This document shows positions 27,215 through 34,316 of a stretch of 64,000 nt of DNA, one piece after another. The stretch lies in assembly GCF_003201935.1 (NCBI RefSeq), contig NZ_QJJL01000003.1, forward strand, positions 372,001 through 436,000, written 5' to 3'. The position numbers and the translations under genes are program-made. Positions within the stretch are counted from its first letter, which is position 1. Each line of letters opens with the position of its first letter. The DNA comes from Loktanella sp. PT4BL. Its GTDB lineage: Bacteria > Pseudomonadota > Alphaproteobacteria > Rhodobacterales > Rhodobacteraceae. Under the pieces are notes generated by a model. It did not search any database and had not been told where the DNA came from. It worked only from the letters and a program-made list of their open reading frames with translations.

Positions 27215-28063
27215 TTACTTTACTGCTCCGAGGGTGAGGCCCGCGATAAAGTGTTTCTGCATCAAAAAGAACATCGCGACAGGCGGCAAAGCAGCCACGA
27301 TCGAGCCCGCGCTCATCAGGTGATAGGCGGCGCGGTACTGTGAATTGAACTCGGTGATACCGGCGGTAACGGGTTGCGCATCCGGTCCTTGGGTCAGGAC
27401 AACAGCCCAGAAATAATCGTTCCAGATGAAGGTAAAGATCAGTACGGCAAGCGCTGCGAGCGCGGGCTTCATCAAAGGCAGGACGACGAACAGGAAGATG
27501 CGCCATTCGGCGATGCCTTCAACGCGCGCGGCCTCAATCAAGGGGAAGGGCAGGGCGCGGATAAAGTTGCGCATGAAAAGTGTGCAGAACCCGGTCTGAA
27601 AGGCGATGTGGAACAGCACCAGACCTGTTTTGGTATCATAGAGGTTCAGGCTCAGTGTCAGGTCCCGCACGGGCACCATCAGGATCTGGAACGGGACAAA
27701 GTTGCCCGCAATGAAGATGAAGAAGATCAGCAGATTGCCTTTGAACTTGTAAACGCCCAGTGCAAAACCGGCCATGGCAGACAGCGCCACTGCCCCGATT
27801 ACTGTGGGGATCGTGATGAAGAGCGAATTCCACAGATAGCGCGGCATGTTCGACTCAAAAAACACGCGCCCATAGTTCGAGAAGGCCTCAAAACTGCTGG
27901 GGATGCCCCAGTAGTTGCCGCTTACGAAATCGGATTCGGGTTTGATCGAAAAGTTGGCGACGGCAATGAGGGGCAGCAGCCAGATGATCAACATCACCGG
28001 CAAGAGCACCTGATACGAGATCTGCCACGTGCGCGAGGTCTTTGCGATTGGGGTGGGAAACAT
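27215..28063 (-). CDS. Sugar ABC transporter permease (MalG-like)
   Basis: Inner-membrane permease of the carbohydrate uptake family CUT1. 282 residues, six hydrophobic segments. The ATPase-docking EAA loop is EAARVEGIAEWRIFLFVVLPLMKPA. The first helix region (YQVLLPVMLIIWLLPLIAVA) is typical of MalG-type partners. It lies 5 bases ahead of the alpha-galactosidase gene and overlaps the other permease by one base. Galactoside specificity is inferred from the cluster. Confidence 0.92.
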   Translation of the reverse strand: MFPTPIAKTSRTWQISYQVLLPVMLIIWLLPLIAVANFSIKPESDFVSGNYWGIPSSFEAFSNYGRVFFESNMPRYLWNSLFITIPTVIGAVALSAMAGFALGVYKFKGNLLIFFIFIAGNFVPFQILMVPVRDLTLSLNLYDTKTGLVLFHIAFQTGFCTLFMRNFIRALPFPLIEAARVEGIAEWRIFLFVVLPLMKPALAALAVLIFTFIWNDYFWAVVLTQGPDAQPVTAGITEFNSQYRAAYHLMSAGSIVAALPPVAMFFLMQKHFIAGLTLGAVK

Positions 28064-29016
28064 CAGCGTGCTCCCTTTTCGTCTTGGTACATCGCGTAAA
28101 GGAAGTAGGTGATGAACCCCAGCATGATGAAGAACAGGATCACGGCAATGGCCGCACCATAGCCCATGCGGAACCCGAATTCGGATAGCGATTCCTCGAA
28201 CATATAGAACGACAGCACACGGGTTGATCCGAAAGGCCCGCCATTGGTCATGACGCTGATCAGGTCGAACGACCGCAGGGCGCCGATGATGGTGACGACA
28301 AAGGCGATAAAGGTCGCAGGCTTAAGCTGGGGCAGGATCACATACCACAGCATCTTCGGACCCTTCGCGCCATCAAGGCGCGCGGCCTCGACCTGTTCGG
28401 GATCAACGGCGTTCAGACCCGTCAGATAGAGGATCATGCAGTATGCCGTCTGTGGCCACAGGCCAGCCGCGATAATGCCGTAGGTTGCCAATGTCGGATC
28501 GCCCAGCACGTTGATCGGGCCTGCACCAAAGAAACCAAGGATCGCGTTCAAAAGCCCTTCGCGCGGCAGGTAGAACCAGCTGAACACCAGACCCACAACG
28601 ACCTGGCTGATGACAAAAGGGAAAAAGAACATCGACTTGTAAAAGCGGATGCCTGTGACGGTCTGGTTGAGGAAAAGCGCAATAAAGAGGCCTGCGGGGA
28701 TCGCCAGCAGATAGAGCACCAGCCATTTGAGGTTGTTCCAGAACGACACCGAAAACTTGCGGTCAACATTGGCGTCACCCCAGCCAAGCAGGCGTTCGTA
28801 GTTGGCGGTGCCGACCCATGTTTTCTCGCCCAGACCGTCCCATTCATGCAGTGAAATCCAGAACGACTGGCCGATAGGGATGATGACGTAGATCGCAAAA
28901 AAGATCATCGCCGGCAGCAGGAACAGCCACGGGGTGATCGCAATCTCGTTGCGCTTGTACCAGCCGCGCTGCGGCCTGCTTGCGTGGGTGCTTGGAACGG
29001 CGGGTGACACCGACAT
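28063..29016 (-). CDS. Sugar ABC transporter permease (MalF-like)
   Basis: Partner permease of the CUT1 importer, 317 residues. The N-terminal cytoplasmic segment is basic (RPQRGWYKRNEIAITPW) before the first helix. The EAA docking loop reads EAARLDGAKGPKMLWYVILPQLKPA. The long second periplasmic region includes NYERLLGW. Translationally coupled to the MalG-like gene downstream and separated from the binding-protein gene by a repeat-containing 127-base gap. Confidence 0.92.
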   Translation of the reverse strand: MSVSPAVPSTHASRPQRGWYKRNEIAITPWLFLLPAMIFFAIYVIIPIGQSFWISLHEWDGLGEKTWVGTANYERLLGWGDANVDRKFSVSFWNNLKWLVLYLLAIPAGLFIALFLNQTVTGIRFYKSMFFFPFVISQVVVGLVFSWFYLPREGLLNAILGFFGAGPINVLGDPTLATYGIIAAGLWPQTAYCMILYLTGLNAVDPEQVEAARLDGAKGPKMLWYVILPQLKPATFIAFVVTIIGALRSFDLISVMTNGGPFGSTRVLSFYMFEESLSEFGFRMGYGAAIAVILFFIMLGFITYFLYAMYQDEKGAR

Positions 29017-29079
29017 GGCGTTTCTCCTGCTGGGTCAACACATGTGAAAACCACAGGTGGGCTTGCAGATGGGTTGCGG

Positions 29080-29143
29080 GCGTAGGTTGCACCCACCCTA
29101 CGAAAGGGTGGGTGCGGTAGGGTGGGTACAACCCACCGTAACG
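29080..29143. repeat. Compound palindromic repeat, GTAGGGTGGGT family
   Basis: Interleaved inverted repeats built from CACCCACCCTACG and GGTAGGGTGGGT sit just after the binding-protein stop and before the permease genes. The same words form the larger palindrome at 51225-51277, so this is a dispersed repeat. In this position it may lower read-through from the binding-protein gene into the permeases, a frequent arrangement in ABC importers. Confidence 0.7.
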
Positions 29144-30406
29144 TTAGTTGTAGATGCGCTGACGTGTTTCTTCGAGACGCATCAGGATGTCGTCAAGGTT
29201 GTCAGGGAACACCATGAACTCTTGCAGGCCTTCCATGCCGACAGACGCCATTTCGGCATCAAAGTCGCGATCAAAGAACTGCATGATCCCGCCGCCTGCA
29301 TTGTTCGACAGCATATCAAAGCCCTGCGCGAGGAACTTGTCATTGTCGATCGATGCGTTGGCGTTCACGGGCAGCTGACCCAGAGCGTCGCCTGCGTTGA
29401 TTTTGGTCTGCACATCGGCTGAGGTCACGAAACGCAGGAACTCTTTGGCTGCGTCCATGTTTTGCGCACCTGATGCGATATGGAACGTATCAGTCGGAGC
29501 GTCCTCGGCATAGTCGACGTCCGCGTTGATGACAGGGAACTGGTAGAAATCCAGTTGGTCATCGGTCAGGCCGCCGTCACGCATTGCGGCAACCGCAAAG
29601 TTACCCATCAGGTAAGCGGCTGCTTCACCGTTGACCATGAAGGGCAAGGCTTCTTGCCAGCTATAGGTCTGATGGTCGTCGATGAATGCGCCCATGTCGA
29701 TCAGTTCGCGCCAGTTGGCGAAAGTCTGGCGGACGCGATCGTCTGTCCATTCGACTTCACCGCGTGCGAGCGCCATGTGGAAATCATAACCGTTGGTGCG
29801 CGAGTTGATGTAGTCGAACCAGCCGCCTGCGGTCCAAAGGAACTTGGTGCCGATGGTGTAGCATTTGATACCGTTGTCGAGCAGTGTCTGGCAGTTTGCG
29901 AGCTCTTCTTCCCAGTTTGTCGGCTCGGACAGGCCAAACTGGTCAAAGATGTCTTTGCGGTAGTAAACGCCCCACTGGTAGTATGTGTAAGGCACGCCCC
30001 ACTGCGCGCCGTCAAGTGTCATCGCGCCTTTGGTCGATGCCAGTGCTTCGAATTCAGGCTCGGCCCAGAGATCGGAGATGTCTGCAAAGAGGCCCGCATC
30101 GACATAAGGACGCATCCGGTTGGCGGCATACCAGTTCACAACATCCGGCGGGTTCGCGCCCAGCGCGTTGCGGATCTGCGTTTTCCATGCTTCGCGGTCA
30201 ACGATGGTCAGGTTGACTTCGAGGTTCGGGTGCAGCGCATCAAAATCGGCTGCCAGACCTTCCATCACTGCACGTGGTGCGGGGTTGGACATGTCAGATA
30301 TGATATTCAGCTCTCCGGACAGTCCGTGAGCGTCTGCAGCCGCGGATGACGCGGTAACGCCAGCAGCGACCAACGCCGCGAGCGACGTTTTCAAAATGGA
30401 ATGCAT
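29144..30406 (-). CDS. Periplasmic sugar-binding protein of the galactoside importer
   Basis: Solute-binding protein (SBP family 1) of 420 residues. A signal peptide precedes the cleavage region ASSAAADAHG. The mature protein has typical features: MSNPAPRAVMEGLAADFDA, NPPDVVNWYAANRMRPYVDAG, and aromatic sugar-stacking residues (WGVPYTYYQWGVYY, FLWTAGGWFDYI). ATG 30406 has GGGAGGA upstream. First gene of the minus-strand operon; transcribed away from the IclR regulator. Exact sugar unknown; alpha- and beta-galactosides are implied by the linked hydrolases. Confidence 0.93.
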   Translation of the reverse strand: MHSILKTSLAALVAAGVTASSAAADAHGLSGELNIISDMSNPAPRAVMEGLAADFDALHPNLEVNLTIVDREAWKTQIRNALGANPPDVVNWYAANRMRPYVDAGLFADISDLWAEPEFEALASTKGAMTLDGAQWGVPYTYYQWGVYYRKDIFDQFGLSEPTNWEEELANCQTLLDNGIKCYTIGTKFLWTAGGWFDYINSRTNGYDFHMALARGEVEWTDDRVRQTFANWRELIDMGAFIDDHQTYSWQEALPFMVNGEAAAYLMGNFAVAAMRDGGLTDDQLDFYQFPVINADVDYAEDAPTDTFHIASGAQNMDAAKEFLRFVTSADVQTKINAGDALGQLPVNANASIDNDKFLAQGFDMLSNNAGGGIMQFFDRDFDAEMASVGMEGLQEFMVFPDNLDDILMRLEETRQRIYN

Positions 30407-30440
30407 GGTTTCCTCCCAGTATGCTTCCGTGTGTAAACAG

Positions 30441-30505
30441 GTTTCATTATTTGAAACTTGGTTTTGGATGTTGATACTAAACCGCGAACAGGCTAGCCTT
30501 GTCAA
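30441..30505 (-). promoter_or_regulatory. Galactoside-operon promoter with candidate IclR-family operator
   Basis: Reading the minus strand, TTGACA (30505-30500) and TTTAGT (30481-30476) with an 18-base spacer make a good sigma-70 promoter. Just downstream lies a perfect inverted repeat, GTTTCA-N5-TGAAAC (30441-30457), of the size and shape bound by IclR-type dimers. A repressor there would block transcription of the binding-protein operon. Assignment to the adjacent IclR regulator is by position. Confidence 0.55.
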
Positions 30506-30568
30506 CAGTCGAAGGCAGCACCATGAGGAGATCGGTGCGAAATGCCCAAATTGACCAAGGGAGGATAC

Positions 30569-31372
30569 ATGGGGCGTGTGACCGGTGACGGCACAGTTGG
30601 AAAAGCGCTTGAGGTGCTGGATCAGGTTGCGGCCTTCGGGCGGCCTGTGCGTTTTGGCGAGCTTTTGGCGCAGTCCGATTTCCCCAAGCCCACTTTGTAC
30701 AGGTTTGTACAGACCCTCACCAATCAACAGATGCTGGCCTACGACCCGGAACGGCAGACCTATACGCCGGGCCTGAGACTGGTGCGTCTGGCCCATACAG
30801 CTTGGGATCAATCGACACTCGCCCCTGTGGCGCGTCCGCATCTGGATGCGCTCAGCAAGGCCGTGGGCGAGACTGTGCACCTGGCGCAACTGGATCATGC
30901 GCAGGTGCTCTATATCGACAAGCGCAACGCGAATAAGCCGGTGCAGATGTACAGTCAGGCGGGCAAGGTCGGGCCTGCTTATTGCACAGGTGTCGGCAAG
31001 GTGATGTTGGCGTTTCTGGATGAGGATGCCATCGAGAGTGTCATCGAACAGCAATCCTTCCACGGCTTTACGGAGCACACGCTTGATAGCGCCGATGCGC
31101 TGCGGGCCGAACTGCATGATATTCGCCAGAACGGATATGGCTTCGATCGCGAAGAGCATGAGCCGGGAATCATCTGTGTCGCCATGCCTATCCTGACCTC
31201 GGCCGGCCGCGTGTTGGGTGCGCTTTCGGTCACCAGCACGACCAGCCGTACCAATCTTGCAGGGTTGGAAGCCTATGTGCCGATCCTGCGCGAGACGGCC
31301 GATAAAATTACACGGGATGCCCAGAACTGGAGCTTTCCGGACTACCAGACAAAAGAAACAACAGGGATATAA
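30569..31372 (+). CDS. IclR-family regulator of the galactoside genes
   Basis: Transcriptional regulator of 267 residues. Winged helix-turn-helix at the N-terminus (RFGELLAQSDFPKPTLYRFVQ), effector domain in the second half (GPAYCTGVGKVMLAFL; EHEPGIICVAMPI; VLGALSVT). ATG 30569 is used because GGGAGG lies directly ahead; an ATG at 30542 is 9 codons earlier without a site. Divergent from the importer operon and co-oriented with the ATPase gene 3 bases downstream, so one regulator can control both arms. Confidence 0.92.
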   Translation: MGRVTGDGTVGKALEVLDQVAAFGRPVRFGELLAQSDFPKPTLYRFVQTLTNQQMLAYDPERQTYTPGLRLVRLAHTAWDQSTLAPVARPHLDALSKAVGETVHLAQLDHAQVLYIDKRNANKPVQMYSQAGKVGPAYCTGVGKVMLAFLDEDAIESVIEQQSFHGFTEHTLDSADALRAELHDIRQNGYGFDREEHEPGIICVAMPILTSAGRVLGALSVTSTTSRTNLAGLEAYVPILRETADKITRDAQNWSFPDYQTKETTGI

Positions 31373-31375
31373 GCC

Positions 31376-32437
31376 ATGTCAGGTGTAACGCTGAAGAACG
31401 TCATCAAGCGCTATGGCGATGTACAGGTCATTCACGGCATTGACCTTGAAATCGCGGATGGCGAATTCTGCGTTTTTGTCGGCCCGTCGGGCTGTGGCAA
31501 GTCGACGCTTTTGCGTATGGTTGCGGGGCTAGAGGAGACCACCGAAGGCGCGATGCATATCGGAGATCGGGATGTCACGCGCATGGACCCCTCTGAGCGC
31601 GGTGTCGCGATGGTGTTCCAGACCTACGCGCTCTATCCGCATATGACCGTCAAGGACAACATGGGGTTTGGCCTGAAAATGAACGGCCATCCCAAAGCCG
31701 AGATCGCGGCCAAAGTGGCCGAGGCGACGCGGATTTTGAAACTTGAACCTTACCTGGATCGCAAACCCGCGGCCCTGTCCGGTGGCCAGCGCCAGCGCGT
31801 GTCGATTGGTCGCGCCATTGTGCGGGGGCCCGAGGTGTTCTTGTTCGATGAACCCCTTTCCAACCTTGACGCTGAACTGCGGGTCGAGATGCGTGTCGAG
31901 ATTGCGCGTCTGCACAAGGAAATCGGCGCCACGATGATTTATGTGACCCATGATCAGGTCGAGGCGATGACATTGGCCGACAAGATCGTCGTGCTGCGTC
32001 TGGGTGTGATCGAGCAAGTGGGCGCGCCGATGGATCTCTACCGCGATCCGGACAACAAGTTTGTGGCGGGCTTTATCGGATCACCCGCGATGAATTTTGT
32101 GAGCGGTATGGTCAAGGGCGGCAGTGTTGACGCACCGGGTTTGGCCGCCCGCTATGACGGCTTGGTCAGCACGGCCTATGAAGGCAAGGCTGTCAGCGTA
32201 GGCGCGCGCCCCGAGCATATCGTCATTGATCCCGATGGGGATACGCATACGGTTGAATTGACCGAGAGCCTTGGTGGGGTCTCATTCGCCTATCTGACAT
32301 CCGCAACGGGCGAGCGCATTGTTGTGGAAGAGCGCGGGGACGAACGGACCGCTGAAGGGGCCCGCGTCGGGATCAGGATTGATCCAAACCGCATTTTTCT
32401 CTTTGACGCGGAAACAGAACTGCGCATCCGGAGCTGA
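31376..32437 (+). CDS. Sugar ABC transporter ATPase (UgpC/MsmK/MalK type)
   Basis: ATPase energising the galactoside importer. 353 residues: Walker A GPSGCGKST near residue 38, signature LSGGQRQR near 135, Walker B EVFLFDEPLSNLDAELR, H-loop YVTHDQ, and a C-terminal OB/TOBE domain (VGARPEHIVI). The other parts of the transporter are on the opposite strand beyond the IclR gene. It could also serve further CUT1 importers elsewhere in the genome, as MsmK-type ATPases do. Confidence 0.93.
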   Translation: MSGVTLKNVIKRYGDVQVIHGIDLEIADGEFCVFVGPSGCGKSTLLRMVAGLEETTEGAMHIGDRDVTRMDPSERGVAMVFQTYALYPHMTVKDNMGFGLKMNGHPKAEIAAKVAEATRILKLEPYLDRKPAALSGGQRQRVSIGRAIVRGPEVFLFDEPLSNLDAELRVEMRVEIARLHKEIGATMIYVTHDQVEAMTLADKIVVLRLGVIEQVGAPMDLYRDPDNKFVAGFIGSPAMNFVSGMVKGGSVDAPGLAARYDGLVSTAYEGKAVSVGARPEHIVIDPDGDTHTVELTESLGGVSFAYLTSATGERIVVEERGDERTAEGARVGIRIDPNRIFLFDAETELRIRS

Positions 32438-32443
32438 GGGTGG

Positions 32444-32472
32444 CGGGGGCTTTGCCCCCGGCCCTGCGGGCC
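32444..32472. terminator. Double hairpin between convergent ATPase and soeC genes
   Basis: Two GC-rich hairpins follow one another: CGGGGGC-TTT-GCCCCCG (32444-32460) and GGCCC-TGC-GGGCC (32460-32472), then a CCCCCAGGATATTTT tail. The tail and hairpins resemble a repeat element I recall from many Roseobacter intergenic regions. They probably stop transcription from both sides. Confidence 0.6.
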
Positions 32473-32506
32473 TCCCCCAGGATATTTTCGGGCCAATAAT
32501 AACGGG

Positions 32507-33379
32507 TCAGCGTTTGCCGTAGTAAAGGCCCACGACATGCTCGGCTTGGGCGAAGAACAGCCAGCGGAGCGTGAGCACGCCTGTGATATGGCTGAGAACC
32601 GCCAGTACGGCAAGAATGTGGTTGAACGGCAAAAGCAGCAAGATCACCGGAAGGACGAAGGCCAGAGCGATCGTGATGATGCGCAGTTTGTCGGCGTGTT
32701 TGCGCCCGACCTGATAGATAAATTCGCGCATCAGATAGTTGGTGCCGGTGTGCGGAGGCTCGAACGCGCGGACCTTGCCGATGTGGCCGAGGCCGGTCGC
32801 GGTTGCCATGTCTGTACCGGAGGTCTGGAAACGGGTGTCGCCCGAGAGCCATGCAAAGACTTGCAGGGCAGCGCCTAGGACGAAGAGCACGGTTGCGATG
32901 GTGACTTGCCCCGATAAGAGCGCGCCGCCGCCGACAGACAGCAGCAAGTACATTGCCGGTGTTGTCCAGTGCCGCCAGCGCGGGACGGTTTTCATCTGCG
33001 CGTAGATCATCGACGTTGTGAAGACCACACCCAGCGATGCCAGCCCGCCGATGACCCCGATGAGCGCCAGCCGTGTCTCTGCAAAGACCAGACCGGCACC
33101 GTAGACCGCCATGACGATCAGCGCAAAGACTGCGCAAATGCCTTCACGGCTGAGCCAGCTGGTTTTCCATTGGCTGAAGGCTTTGATCGCGCGTTCGGGG
33201 TGGCCGAGGTGGAATGTCGAGGCAATCAACCCGCCCACCGCAAAGAGATAGGCGATGGTGAACCAGATGAACGCGCCCATCCCGGTCGGTACGATTGCGC
33301 CCATGCCAAGCCAGAAGAGCAGGCCGAAGCCGAGGCCCGAGAATGTGTTGAAAATGATAACAGAAGCTGCGGGATGCAT
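32507..33379 (-). CDS. soeC: Membrane-anchor subunit of sulfite dehydrogenase SoeABC (NrfD/DmsC-like)
   Basis: Quinone-interacting membrane anchor for the cytoplasmic sulfite-oxidising molybdoenzyme. 290 residues with about eight hydrophobic segments; DmsC-family features include STFHLGHPERAIKAFSQWKTSWLSRE at its N-terminal third. Starts inside the stop of soeB. Assignment to SoeC rather than DMSO reductase DmsC rests on the absence of a Tat signal on the large subunit and on the operon's sulfonate genes. Confidence 0.88.
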   Translation of the reverse strand: MHPAASVIIFNTFSGLGFGLLFWLGMGAIVPTGMGAFIWFTIAYLFAVGGLIASTFHLGHPERAIKAFSQWKTSWLSREGICAVFALIVMAVYGAGLVFAETRLALIGVIGGLASLGVVFTTSMIYAQMKTVPRWRHWTTPAMYLLLSVGGGALLSGQVTIATVLFVLGAALQVFAWLSGDTRFQTSGTDMATATGLGHIGKVRAFEPPHTGTNYLMREFIYQVGRKHADKLRIITIALAFVLPVILLLLPFNHILAVLAVLSHITGVLTLRWLFFAQAEHVVGLYYGKR

Positions 33380-34140
33380 TATTTGGCTCCTCCGGGCAGG
33401 GATGAGAGGGCTTTGTCGAGCCAGCCGACAAAGCCCTTGCCGTCGCTGGCGATGGGCTCAAGGTAGGGGGCCAGCACGTCGAACTCGGGCATTTCGTCTT
33501 TGGGGCGGGGGGGCAGGTATTTGTTGACCGGCTTGGTGCCTTGTTCGGGCATCAGATCAAACCCGCCGCGTTCGGCCACCAGTTTTGACACGTCGCTGTC
33601 TGCATCGCCCAGATCGCCAAAGTGGCGGGCACCGGCAGGGCAGGTGCGCACGCAAGCGGGCTGGCGGTCTTCTTCGGGGAGGTTTTCGTTATAGATGCGG
33701 TCCACGCAGAGGGTGCATTTCTTCATCACCCCTTCCTTGGCGTCCAGTTCCCGCGCGCCGTAAGGGCAGGCCCATGCGCAAAGACCGCAGCCGATGCAGT
33801 CACTTTCGTTGACCAGAACGATGCCGTCCTCGGCGCGTTTATAGCTGGCCCCTGTCGGGCAGACAGTGACGCAGGGCGCGTCTTCGCAATGCAGGCAGGA
33901 TTTGGGGAAATGGATGAGTTGGGCTTCGCCCGCTGCCGGTTGCACCTCATAGGAGTGGACGCGGTTGAGGAACGTGCCAGATGGATCGGCACCATAGGCA
34001 TTTTGATCCGACAGTGGCGCGCCATAATTTTCGGTGTTCCAGCCTTTGCATGAGACGACACAGGCATGGCAGCCCACACAGGTATCAAGGTCGATCACGA
34101 GGCCGAGTTTTTTAGCGGAAGGTGGCGGGAGTTGGGTCAT
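33379..34140 (-). CDS. soeB: Iron-sulfur subunit of sulfite dehydrogenase SoeABC
   Basis: Electron-transfer subunit with four cysteine clusters typical of DmsB/PsrB-type proteins: CVGCHACVVSC, CLHCEDAPCVTVCP, CIGCGLCAWACP and CTLC...CVRTCP. 253 residues, no export signal, so located on the cytoplasmic face between SoeA and SoeC. It overlaps the small upstream membrane-protein gene by 4 bases (ATGA) and soeC by one. Confidence 0.9.
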   Translation of the reverse strand: MTQLPPPSAKKLGLVIDLDTCVGCHACVVSCKGWNTENYGAPLSDQNAYGADPSGTFLNRVHSYEVQPAAGEAQLIHFPKSCLHCEDAPCVTVCPTGASYKRAEDGIVLVNESDCIGCGLCAWACPYGARELDAKEGVMKKCTLCVDRIYNENLPEEDRQPACVRTCPAGARHFGDLGDADSDVSKLVAERGGFDLMPEQGTKPVNKYLPPRPKDEMPEFDVLAPYLEPIASDGKGFVGWLDKALSSLPGGAK

Positions 34141-34316
34141 AGCTTTGTCCCTGTTGCAAGCACCGGAGCCTCCGGCGGAAGTATTTCAGGCAAGATGATA
34201 AGGGTCGTCTGGTCGCCGCCTTTGCGGTTGTCCCATGTGGCGATGTACCAGATGAAACTGCCCAAAGTCAGGGCGACGAAGGCTGCGATGATCAAGAGCA
34301 CTTGTCGGTTGGTCAT
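34137..34316 (-). CDS. 59-residue membrane protein embedded between soeA and soeB
   Basis: Short ORF starting at ATG 34316 within the soeA stop (ATGA) and ending within the soeB start (ATGA), so it is translationally coupled on both sides. It has one hydrophobic helix (VLLIIAAFVALTLGSFIWYIA, about residues 6-26), a short basic stretch DNRKGG and a proline-rich tail (ILPEILPPEAPVL). No match to a named family. It is not part of the textbook three-subunit enzyme and may be an assembly or anchoring factor. Its exact fit between the two stop/start overlaps argues it is real. Confidence 0.75.
   Translation of the reverse strand: MTNRQVLLIIAAFVALTLGSFIWYIATWDNRKGGDQTTLIILPEILPPEAPVLATGTKL

Noticed and set aside
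27210..27506. Longer start for the alpha-galactosidase
   Set aside because: The added 99 residues lie inside the permease gene in another frame and contain no family similarity.
30407..31159. Extension of the sugar-binding protein through the IclR gene
   Set aside because: It is antisense to iclR and lacks a signal peptide; ATG 30406 has both a ribosome site and a signal peptide.
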